Positions 10,718-21,500 of a stretch of 64,000 nucleotides of DNA are shown here, one piece after another (the first letter of the stretch is position 1; every line of letters starts with the position of its first letter). Source of the DNA: Paramacrobiotus metropolitanus (Eukaryota; Tardigrada; Eutardigrada; Parachela; Macrobiotidae); the NCBI RefSeq assembly GCF_019649055.1, contig NW_026570232.1, positions 744,001 through 808,000 of the forward strand, written 5' to 3'. Below the pieces are notes generated by a model. That model saw nothing but the letters and a program-made list of their open reading frames with translations. It searched no databases and had not been told where the DNA came from. Both the position numbers and the translations under genes were made by a program.

Positions 10718-13315
10718 ATGCCAAATCGTAAGAAACCGTTTAGCGTCAAGCAGAAGAAACAGCAGATGTTACAAAAGCGGGAAAGGAAACGAAACCGAAG
10801 CGGCGAACTGCAGACTACGAGCGACGAAGGTGATGTGGACGATGCCATAATTCTGACTGGGGACTTTCAAGAAGAAAATCCGCCGGGATTGAACGTTCGC
10901 GTCGCCAAAGTTAATCAGCAACCTGGATCTCAGCAGCTTCATTCGAAAGCGAAGAATGAATATGATCCCAACCGTTACCGACTGCATTTCTATCGCGAGT
11001 CAAAGGTACAGACTGTACAGTTGAAACAAAATGTTGATTTCGATTTTTGTCATGTTACTGTGCTGATATAGGTAAACAGTATTCTTGGTTGCTGGATCTT
11101 TGCTCATATATGTAATATGCTTCTTAGGAAGAACTGAAATTGCGGAAGGAAAAAGCTTCGCTGCCAGTGGAAGCGGTTCCCGAGGAGAAGCTGGAGATGA
11201 GCTTGGAGGATATTTACCGACCTGGTTCGGAGTTGGACATGCCTCGACGCCCGCCGTGGGATTACACCATGAAGAAGGAGCAGCTGGATGCACAGGAGCA
11301 GAAGTACTTTCAGAGTTATGTCGAGAAGATATTCGCTGCTCATCAGGATTCCGAGGATTTGTCGTACTTCGAACTGAATCTGGAAACTTGGCGCCAGGTG
11401 ATAATGAGCGGAAAATCAAATTAATTCTAAATGAGCGAAAGCATGGAAAATTTTGTATATAATATGGATTCAAATTTCGGGCGATTCGGAATATTAATTT
11501 AAATTTTCTTGAATGTCTGTGTCAGATCAAAGCAAATCAGCCATAATTTTCGGATGCCTTTTAATTACTTATTTTTATGTGCTGAAATTAGAAAAAAATT
11601 ACTTGAGTTTGTGAATATGTAAGTAAATGCAATAATTATAACTTGAGTCTAGCGCAGCTGACTCACGTTATAACAACTTTTGATGCGTAAAAAATTTAAT
11701 CTTCCTTATTATTTTTATTTTTAGTTGTGGCGTGTGATGGAGATGAGCGACGTGTTCCTAGTCATTGTGGATCTTCGTTTCCCAGTTCTACATTTTCCTC
11801 CGACATTGTATAAATATTTAATGGAAGAATTGAAAAAGCCGATCATTCTTATTCTCAATAAAATCGATCTGGTGCCTCCGCCGCTGGCCGTAGCCTGGCG
11901 GCAGTATTTCTCTTCGACGTATCCTTCCTTGAAAGTGGTTCTGTTCGGTTCCAGTCCTCGTACAGCTGCGGATCTGGAAAGGATGTTCAAAAAGAAGAAG
12001 CCAACTAAACGCAGCAAATACCAGATCTGCTACGGTGTACGCGAGATATTTGACTACTGTTCCGAAGTAGCCAAAGGGGAAGTCGACATGACGTTGTGGA
12101 AACAGCGACTGGATGCTGTTGAATCGGGAGGTGCACTTCCGGGTATGTTCATGAATTTCTTCACAATATACGGTATTTTTTGCGACGAAATGTAAGAACT
12201 GTGGCTAACGAAAAATCTGTCTTTCATAATTTGATTGTTGAGCTCCACCAATTCTAGTTGTGCTTTTCTTGTTGTGGAAGGTAATCGTCGGTGTATGCCT
12301 ATGTAAGTGAAATTTATAATTTATAAGTGATCTATTTCGAAATTGGAAAACATAAGTGAAACTACTTATTGTGAAATCGTGTTTGTTACCGATTTTCTGT
12401 AGTACATATGTGTTATCTGTAAGTGGTATAATACAGTGTGTACTTATTACTGGTTAGTAAAATCGTTTTTTCGTAAAATATTATATAAGTAATTACTTCA
12501 TATGTTTGGATTGTATGGTATTAGATAAAGTGCCGATTCCACCGGCGGATGTTCATCAGATGGACGGACACCATGTTCCCTTCAAAGACGGTGTGCTGAC
12601 CATTGGTTGCATCGGAGAACCGAATGTCGGCAAATCTTCCGTGATCAACGCGTTAATGGGTCAGAAAGTTGTGTCTGTCTCGAAAACTCCCGGCCATACC
12701 AAGCATTTCCAAACCATATTCCTTGCTCCGAATGTTAAGCTCTGTGATTGTCCTGGATTGGTCTTTCCGGCTACTGCGCCCAAAGTCCTGCAGATTATCG
12801 GCGGAATCTATCCCATTTCTCAAGTATCGGATCCATATAACGTTATCGGCTATTTGGCCGCTCACCTGCCACTCATTCAACTGTTGAAACTGAGACATCC
12901 AAACGGGGAAACGGCCAAATTCTCGGCGTTAGACATTTGTGAAGCGTGGGCGTTGAAACGAGGATTTTTCACGGCGAAGGCAGCCCGACCGGATGTGTAT
13001 CGAGCCGGCAATCATTTGTTGCGCATTACGCTGGAAGGGAAAATATGTTTGCGAATGTATCCACCGGGCTACGTGGAGCACAAGAAACATTTCGAGAATC
13101 TGGCCGAAACAAAACAGTTGACAGCGGAATTGGAACAATTAGAACAAAAGCTGCATGGTGGTGCTTCGGAAGGGGAGAGGAACCCAGCGAAAGGCTCAGA
13201 TGACGATGACGACAGCGATACGCTCTCGACGGAAGAGGAGACTGACCGGCAGCATTGCTTTGAACAGATTGCGGGGAGTAACAAGTTTGCAGCGCTGGGA
13301 ATTTCGTCGGATTGA
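10718..13315 (+). CDS. GNL1: Guanine nucleotide-binding protein-like 1, circularly permuted GTPase
   Basis: Four exons (10718-11005, 11128-11397, 11725-12142, 12525-13315) give 588 residues; human GNL1 has 607. The basic start MPNRKKPFSVKQKKQQML is the family's nucleolar-type N-terminus. It is followed by YDPNRYRLHF and then PRRPPWDY and YFELNLETWRQLWRVMEMSD. The GTPase motifs appear in permuted order: G4 (LNKID) in exon 3 comes before G1 (GEPNVGKSS) and G3 (DCPGL) in exon 4, the hallmark of the YlqF/YawG (HSR1-MMR1) GTPases. These proteins act in ribosome assembly and nucleolar function; the exact role of GNL1 is less clear. The C-terminus has an acidic stretch (about residues 550-565) and ends FAALGISSD. 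All phases match. Confidence 0.95.
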
Positions 13316-15573
13316 TTTTTTGCGGTGGTTGTATGATCGTATCGCTTTTTAAGATTCAAACTTTTTTGTTTGTATTCTTTTGGTTACTGTTTGCTGTCTC
13401 GATTTCCATTATCAAAACCAGTGTTCTGGCTTTCCGACTTCTGGAATTTCTTGCTTAAACAGCAGTGCTCCTTTTGTGGACGTTTCCTATGTGATATGCG
13501 CGTCTCCTGTGAAAGATCGGTTATTCTGCTTCTTGTACGATTTATGTGAAGTAATAACAAGTTTGAAACTGAAACTGCTCAGATAATTCAGAAGGAGATG
13601 GAAGGAAGTAATAAGTTTCGCATGACAGTTTTGCATTTTCCTAATATGGCGTCAATTCAATAGGAACTGTGTGCCAGGAATGGATTAAACGGAAGCAAAA
13701 TTGAGAAATTTCCTGCGGTTTTCTCACTCATTCTGTGACTGTGGTCTCTGAGAATATACACAAATTGAATTAATATTGTGCAGTTAAATAACAAAAACTA
13801 TGAGTCTCGCCAGATGTGTACTTGGGACTGGAGAATTGGATGGGAAGTTGGAAACATCCCTGCACAGTGCACGTTCCTTTGATTCTGAGCCAATTTATAG
13901 ACAACACTACTTATCGTGCAACGTGGAACGTTATCGTGCATTGTTACAATAAGATTAATATCGGAACATCCTTTTCTTACTCAAGCCTGGAAGAAGTGCA
14001 AAAGGCAAAAAACTAGAACAGTCGGTCGTGAAAGACGGTACGAGTATACCATCGCTGTTACACCGAATAAGGACTCACATCTATTGCATCTTTTGGTTCG
14101 CGTCAAGTGGCCATGGTATTATTGACTGTAAAGTTGTAAACACTCAACCAAGAGTTATGTTTTTCTGTTATAGTTTAGCGCGTTTCTTTTTATATATGTG
14201 TACTGCGTTTTTGATTCGACCACTAAAGTTCCGAGACCAAGAGATGATATTCCGCGGGAGGGACTTCGCATAGAAGTACTGCAAAGGTTTTTAGATTACT
14301 AAGGTGACATTAGTAAGGTCACGTCAGAACGAAAAGCTGACATGGCGTGGGTACTGTAACTAAATACTGCATGTCGAAGCCGCAGTGAGATTTTAATGCC
14401 CCAGTGCCACTTATACAGTAGAAGGTCGGTCGACGTCGGAGAAGGACAACAGTAATCCAGTAATCTAATTTGGATAATACTGTTGTCCTTTTGTGAACGA
14501 ACACATGCGGTATAATTTTGGTTAATTGGCGACGATTTTGGGCCGATGATGTGCGGCTGCTTCTGCTTAGTTGAAGCAAGCTTATCATTCCAGCCTATAT
14601 TGATCAGGGAACTGGCGCCTGGAATACTGTTTGGGCACTTCTGTGCACAGGGGATGGCGACGGATGTGCGAAAACTCAATCGATGCTGCCAGTTCACGAA
14701 AATGATTATGCCTTGATGCTTAATTATGGGGCGGTGTTCGACCTGTTCGGTTCTGTAGGTCTGGAAGATGCAGGACAGAGTGCTACCGCAATTAGCCGCA
14801 AGTGCGCATTCCCATTCGCAATCAACGGGATTGGCTTGGCGGCTGACCTTTACGCGAAAACTGTTATGTATATAAAATACTCATTACAACCTTTTGTTTT
14901 AGTGTATACGTAGGTGTAAAGTCATTGCTTGTTAATTAATGTCGTTTTGTGTTTCATATGATTCTACATTTAGATATTCTCGAAAGTTACAAGAGTAATT
15001 TTACGTGCTCTAATTATTGGGTTTTTAAAGTTTAAATGTAAACGGCATTGGCTTGCACAAGTTGCTAATAAAGTTCTACATTCTAGGTCTAGCTATAGAA
15101 TGATACTGTGAAGTGTTATTTTTGTCGGTTTTCTTTGGCTAACCAGAAGTTTGAGTTTTTTTGTTAACTGGAAATTTTTTGTAAATCACGCAAAAAATTT
15201 TGCTGGTTTAAGGAAATTTTTATGCGTTTCCTCAAGGTAATCCGTGAAATTTCTGTTAAAGGTTGGTTTATCTTATCGCACATTATTACAGCGTGTCAAC
15301 AGTTGATAACAAGCAAGTGCGATTATCGTTGATCAAACAGTTGTGATTGTGCTTGCATCTAGCTGCCATGCAGCTGCAGTAGAATTACTCATTTGACCAT
15401 TTGCGTAAGTTTAATTCTGGTGCGTCTTCCGGTGCGTGGTTGTAAAGTACGAAATGGGTCCAAACACCGTAATGTAAATTCGACATAAACAAGGCAAAAT
15501 GCATTAGCTTGTGCTTATGCGACAAAGTATTTTCCAAACGTTTTTCCTATAATTCGAAAACCTCGAATTCATC
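13316..15573. other. Intergenic, 2.3 kb
   Basis: This is a gene-free stretch as far as I can see. It includes an imperfect hairpin at 14442-14490 (listed separately). Open frames of up to 132 codons on both strands have no protein-like composition or splice context. Confidence 0.45.
14442..14490. repeat. Imperfect inverted repeat (hairpin)
   Basis: The arms AAGGACAACAGTA and TACTGTTGTCCTT face each other across a short loop, and the pairing continues inward with one bulge (ATCCA / TGGAT). It could be a remnant of a small inverted-repeat transposon. No target-site duplication is recognised. Confidence 0.6.
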
Positions 15574-17014
15574 ATGCGATTCAATCCCAGTAAATCGATT
15601 ATGGGATGTACGATTATTGCATTAGGGTCGTTGTCCGTCGGACTTGAAACTGGAGGTAAGGAGATCTTACTGTAGTTACTAGCATAATCAAACTGTATGA
15701 ATAACGCAAAGGAGTGCGGTAGTACCGTACTGCGCATGTACACGGCATATTACATTTGAAAATTATGTGTCCATCAAGAATTAAAAAGGGCTAGTACCGA
15801 TTTTAATGCTGGGAATGGGAAGGATTTATGCTAGTTAGCCCATAATAACCCATAATATATAGCCCATAATATATAACGTTATCATTAGCTTCACCTGTAT
15901 ATAGGAGGTATATTCATGCAATCACCTGAAATCATATTCTCTTCGATTGCCCCATTATTTAGTTTTGGGTCGACAGATTCTACGCAAGTTTTTTGCAGTT
16001 GTAATGGCCGGCCGCGCGGACAACCGCGGTGACACACAACTTCACGGACTACATCGTGTGGCCCCGGGAATATGGGGCGGATTCATCTCCATTGTGTCCG
16101 GCGTGTTAGGCATGATGGCTGACAACCGCACACAGATGCCGTTCAGGATACCCAAATACTATTATCCCTACTTCTGGGGTTTGGCCGTGTCATCCTTTTT
16201 GGGATTTGTTATATCTGTTATATCGCTGGGCGTCAACGGAGCAATGATAGGAAATGTCGCGAGTGATTGTTCGTCCACGAGGATCGATGCGCAGTTGTAT
16301 CTCTATGTTGACCTGGTAATTATATAAGCAGGCCGGATACAATAAGCCGCGTGTTCCTAATAAACGAATTATGCCCTGCTGGAATGTGCGTAATATTTTA
16401 TTCAAAAAAAAGACATAATGGAAAAATTTTATTCGTGCTTCTTTCAAAGAACGTACTTACTTATTAACTTACAACTTCATAAATGGGAGAATAAACTACG
16501 ACAAACATTTTTCCCGGTTAATTAAATACGAATATTGCTTAATAAGTTAGCGTGCTATTAAACTTTCTTGGTGATATGTATTGTAAGTACTACTTTTTAA
16601 TTAAGTACGCATACTATTATGCTTTGATTACAGTTTTGCTATGGCATCGTTGCGGCGGTTATACTGATTCCAGTCTCCTCGGTGTTGTTGATACTTCACG
16701 GGATATTCAGCTACTACTGCATATTGACCATTCGGCATGTGTTCTGGAACAGACAGTTCGAAGGCCGGCAGCGTCTGCACACGAATTCCACTTCCGGTAC
16801 CGCATCCATGTCGTCCATCGGCGACGACGTCAATTTTGGCAGCAGACCGAAGAGGAATTTAAGCGAAGTCTCGGAAAGCTACGAGGAAGGCGTCAATCCC
16901 AATTACATAGGAGATTCTGGTGAAGAGATGCCGAACATATCGGCAGGCACGACTGCATCTGGTCGTCAGCGCGCGCCGAGTTCGCCCCAGCCGTCTTCCA
17001 GCAGAGCACATTAA
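15574..17014 (+). CDS. Four-transmembrane protein, MS4A/TMEM255-like
   Basis: Three exons (15574-15655, 15963-16315, 16634-17014) encode 271 residues. Four hydrophobic segments are visible: about residues 9-24 (MGCTIIALGSLSVGLE), about 58-75 (GIWGGFISIVSGVLGMMA), about 92-118 (YFWGLAVSSFLGFVISVISL) and about 146-172 (YGIVAAVILIPVSSVLLILH). The loop between segments 3 and 4 has a Cys. A polar Ser/Gly/Pro-rich cytoplasmic tail of about 90 residues follows. This layout and the IWGGxxxIVSG motif in TM2 resemble CD20-like (MS4A) and TMEM255 proteins, but I cannot assign a family with certainty. TM1 is short and the start may lie upstream. The exon 2 acceptor was chosen because the other nearby AG leads to an in-frame stop. 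Confidence 0.7.
15836..15880. repeat. Short tandem repeat in intron 1
   Basis: Several copies of a TAGCCCATAATATA-type unit follow each other with variations. It is a simple intronic repeat. Confidence 0.6.
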
Positions 17015-17419
17015 CTCCCGCTTTACTAAGACTGCAACATCGTTCGCTGGCCGACTACTTTGCGCATGCAGAGTGTCATGATCACAGTTTTGTAATAGAA
17101 ATAACTTTTTAAAATTGGTCAAAATTACATACGATTCACGATTGTACAGCATGTAATGTGGGAATATCGGATTAAATTTTGTCATCTATCTGTTACTTAT
17201 CTTTAATACGATGCATATCTCATATGCATATTTAATAAAAAAAGCTGTAAAAAGCCTGTCCATACTCTGCAGTAAATGCAAAGCGACCTGGTCTCTGTAA
17301 ATGGCGGATATTAAATCTTCTTCTTCCCTCGTACGAGTATAATTATATATATTAATAATATAAATATTGGCACAAAATAAATCTAATGGTTTTATAACTC
17401 GTAGGACGTAATTACTTTA
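17015..17419. other. Intergenic
   Basis: This is the 3' flank of the four-TM gene, with an AATAAA at about 17231. The last 9 bases (17411-17419) are the left target-site duplication of the transposon that follows. Confidence 0.6.
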
Positions 17420-18102
17420 GGTGACCACTCCGTACACACCCTTTCACACCCTTTTACTCCGTACACAACCTTTTGCACTACCTTTCATTCCGTGCACAAC
17501 CTTTTTGAGCACTACCTTTAACTCCGTACACAACCATTCCCATTCGGCACTACCTTTATCTGCGTGCACTACCTTTTATTTTTTTAATTTTTTCGCAGTA
17601 AAGTTGTTCTTGAACTCCCGCGTTTTTGTTAGGAGCAGTTATTGCTGCATATTTCAAAGCATCATCGGCAGTTACAAAATCGAAATCCGGAGAGGAAATA
17701 ATTCTAGGCGCCCTTGTGCCGGTTTTTCTTCGCAGGGTTCGGAATTTGGACAGTGCTTTCCAAGCTTGAAATAGTGCAATCTTCGCTTTCCGAGCTTTAC
17801 ACAGTGCAAAAGTTTTAGAAAAAAAAAGAAAAAAAAAGAAAAAAAAGTTTTAGAGAAAATGCTCCAGATTATCATAAGTATACATAACAGTTATCAAAGA
17901 GCTTGAAAGACTCATTGCAGTAAACGTTTAATAAGACTTTTACTGATCGTTGATTGGTAGTGTACCGAGTGAATGGTAGTGTCAAAGGTTGTGTACGGAA
18001 TAAAAGGTAGTGCCCGAAAAGGTTGTGCACGGAATGAAAGGTAGTGCAAAAGGTTGTGTACGGAGTAAAAGGGTGTGAAAGGGTGTGTACGGAGTGGTCA
18101 CC
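17420..18102. mobile_element. Non-autonomous DNA transposon, Mutator-like, 683 bp
   Basis: The ends are long inverted repeats beginning GGTGACCACTCCGTACACAC. The element is flanked on both sides by the same 9 bases, ATTACTTTA (17411-17419 and 18103-18111), which I read as the target-site duplication. Each end carries a run of about five degenerate repeats of about 30 bp pointing inwards (core TCCGTACACAACCTTTT with an internal CACTACCTTT). The middle (about 17580-17930) is AT-rich and codes for nothing. A 9-bp duplication, G-starting ends and long repeat-laden terminal inverted repeats fit Mutator-like (MULE) elements best; Merlin (8-9 bp) is the alternative. No transposase is present. Confidence 0.85.
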
Positions 18103-18111
18103 ATTACTTTA

Positions 18112-18572
18112 ATCCATAAGCTGACCGCAGTCCGACTTAATTACCCTATACGGAAGATTTTGAATTTCTCTCGCAGGTCACACAAATTTACAGTACTACA
18201 GAAATAGAATATTGCATAGCAGTCTTTCTTACTTTCTTTGAAAATTCATGACAATGATACTAGCTTAGCATAGTTAATAAGAAGCTAGAATAAACGTCCC
18301 ATAAATTCGGGGGGATTCGACATTCCAGACTGCCACGCCTTTTCCGATTAAAACACCCTTCCTACGGCAGTCACATGAATAAATGGTTTGTAAGCAAAGC
18401 CAACCGCCAATTTAAGCTCCTCATGCTGTTTAAACTGCTGAATTGGTGACTACAACTTTGTAAAATTAGTTTTTCACGTTTTTAAATCGACGGTTTTTTG
18501 TACTCTTTGAATTCTCATCGCTAGACTGATGCGCGTTAGATTTGCAACGGATTTATTTACTAGGTATTTGTA
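18112..18572. other. 5' flank of POLD1
   Basis: AT-rich sequence between the transposon and the POLD1 start codon. No other feature is seen. Confidence 0.5.
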
Positions 18573-21500
18573 ATGTTTAATTCCGGGAACCGCGGTCGCG
18601 GTCGTAGCGTTACAAATGCGCTGGGATCCAACCGAGGCCGAGGAGCGAGCAGCTCCTTCAACGGAGGCCGCGGAGGATTCAACTCGTCATCGAGCGCAGG
18701 CCGCGGAAATGCTCGCGGGGGGCGAGGATCCGGTGGAAATGCGAACGGGACGCCTGCTTTCTTAACCCAGTATACGAAATCGATGCCGCTTTCCAAACAA
18801 AACAGTGTGGAAGATGATGAGGAGATGGATTACGATGCGTTCCAGGATGACTTCGATGTCGATATGCCTGATGATGACATGGTATCTGGCGATTCCTTGA
18901 CTGCTCCAGGTAAGAATCCATCTTATTTGACTTCTATCTAGTGCTAGGGGAAGTTGAGGAGCCAAATGATTTGCCATGCTTCAGTCATTTGTTGACATTA
19001 GACTATAAGCGCCCTTTAAACTAAATAATAATATAGTAAATCTATTATAAATTGTGAAAGTGTGATACCTAAAACATTTGTTTTCGTTCATATGTATGTT
19101 TGTAAATGTAGAAGAGAGCCCGTACTTAATTTGTATCACCTTATCGCTTATATTTACAGGCTTGCAGCTAGCCATTAAAAATTGATAGTTGATGATTTCC
19201 CAGTTTCATAATGTTTAATTTTTTAGGACGCTAAAATGTTTTGCAAATATGTCGGTTTTTTGCGAATCGCCCGGGATGTGGCTCGATTTCCCTGAATATT
19301 TTATTTGAGAAATGACCGGAAAAAATTTTTTCATTCAGATCAGGGAACGGATTCACTCGATGGGGCACTGTCGAAGGCGTGGGGCCGTCCTCAGGTTGCC
19401 GAGATTGATCCGAGCCGCGACACTCTGGTGTTTCAGCAGGTGGAAGTCGATCACACCATTGAACACGCGGTGCCCGGCCTTTCCAGTTTTCAGGGCCAGG
19501 GTCCCGTGATTCGCTTGTTTGGCAGCACGATGGATGGACGCAGTGTACTCTGCCATGTTCATGGGTTTCACGCTTACTTTTACGTACAAATTCCGGATGA
19601 TATCGAACCGGCCAAAACCTTGCAGTACAGCAAACAGTTTCATGTAAGCTGACTGAAGTTATGTATAATATTATATTGCGTACATAAATGCAAGAACGAG
19701 CGTATGGCTTGAATGAAAAAAGGAGTAGCACTTATTTTGTTTACTGGTTCAATTCTGTGTTCGTCAGGTCGAACATGCTTTTCTTATTTCGTAAAGGGAA
19801 TTTTTCAGGATAACATTAGTGCAGTGAGGAATATTCTTTGCAGTGCATTTGACTGTAATTCCATAAACTCCTTGCTGGTTACAGACGGATCTGAATAGGC
19901 GGTTGATGCAAGAAAGCACCGTATCCCGCGCACTCAGCTCTGGATCGCAAGGAGTTGCTTCCGGTGTGGCTGTGATTCAAACGGAAGTCGTGAAAAAGCA
20001 GGATTTATATGCCTATCATGGTGGTACCAACGAAATGAGAAATTTGAAGCGATTCCTCAAAGTTATCGTGGCACAACCGCGATTTATAGCACCGGCGAGA
20101 CGAGTGCTGGAAGACGGCTCTTTTGGTCGCGTGTTTGTAACGTACGAGAGTAACGTGGAGTTTGAAATTCGCTTCATGGTGGATGCTGAAGTATACGGCT
20201 GTAACTGGATTGAGTTACCCGCAGGAAAATATAAAACTCGAACGACCTCCAGCAAAGTAATACAAAGTGACTTACGGGATTAAAAATCCGTGAAACCAAC
20301 CTTCATGAATTTCACAATTTTGAATTATCTTAGAAATTTGTGCTAAGTAAAATACGTACTTTTGGGCTCCTAGTGATTTTTAGCGATTTGTTTGGCCATG
20401 CTTTGCTTCCTTTCTTAAATTCCCATATTTGTTTGGCTGTTAGTAAATTTTTTGTTGGTCAGCTTGTACTGCAGCTTAATTTCATCGCATTTTTGTAGTT
20501 TAGTCCAGAATTTCAAAGTGGAAAGGCTACAGTATCGCGCTGTCAGATCGAAGTGGACGTCAAGTGGGAAAACATGAAATCTCATTATCCGGATGATGAG
20601 TGGAGCGATATGGCGCCTTTCCGTATCCTCAGCTTCGATATTGAATGCGCCGGCAGGAAAGGAATTTTCCCGGAGCCAAATTGCGATCCTGTCATACAGA
20701 TTGCAAGTATGGTGCAGCGAAATGGGGAAAAGGAACCCTTTATCCGTACTGTTTTCACACTGAAGAAATGTGCGCCCATTGTTAACTCCAAGGTAATATA
20801 ATCTTCGTGTGCAATGTCACAAGATCATATGATGTAAATCAGTTCAAGCTATGCCAAATGCCATAGTTCGGTATTTTCGATATTTTTATTGGGTGAGACT
20901 ATAGGCACCCCTTTCACCCCCGTTTGCTAAAGGCACCCCCTTTTGCACCCTGTTTTACTATAGGCACCCCTTTTTTGTTAGATAATTCTCACACCCCGTC
21001 TTTTTCCGCGGACTATAGGTACCCATTTTTATTTTTTTTACCAAAGCACTGACTAAGATTTTTTGAAAGTTTTTTTGGTTGACATAGATTTTTTTGACGA
21101 TTTGAAGGCATCACATAAAAAGGTGTACTAAAAACTCCATCCGACAATGGGCCGCTTTCAGATCGTCTGACTATGAATGTTTAGAAGCCTTGAAGGCAGA
21201 TTCGAATGTGGAAAAAGCCGAATAACTGTCCTGAAAGTCGTTTCCTACTTTTCTTGGATAGCGGTTGGATAGACCAGGTCACTGTCAGATCGTGATTATC
21301 TTCGGATGGGCTACTTATTACAGACTGTCAGACATTATCACTACAGAGCAGTTTTTGCTGCTTTATTATTACAAATTTTGACAGAAATTGCACCGTTATT
21401 ATTACAATGCAGTTCATATTACAAGAGAAAAAATTCTGGAGCCGGTAGTGCAACGACTTTCTGTATTCTAAGGTCAAGAAATTCGACCTTAAAAATAGCA

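Noticed and set aside
14299-14697. 132-codon minus-strand frame
   Set aside because: Composition is random and it overlaps an inverted repeat; no family or splice support.
18560-18796. Minus-strand Pro-rich frame
   Set aside because: It is the reverse shadow of the Arg-Gly-rich first exon of POLD1.
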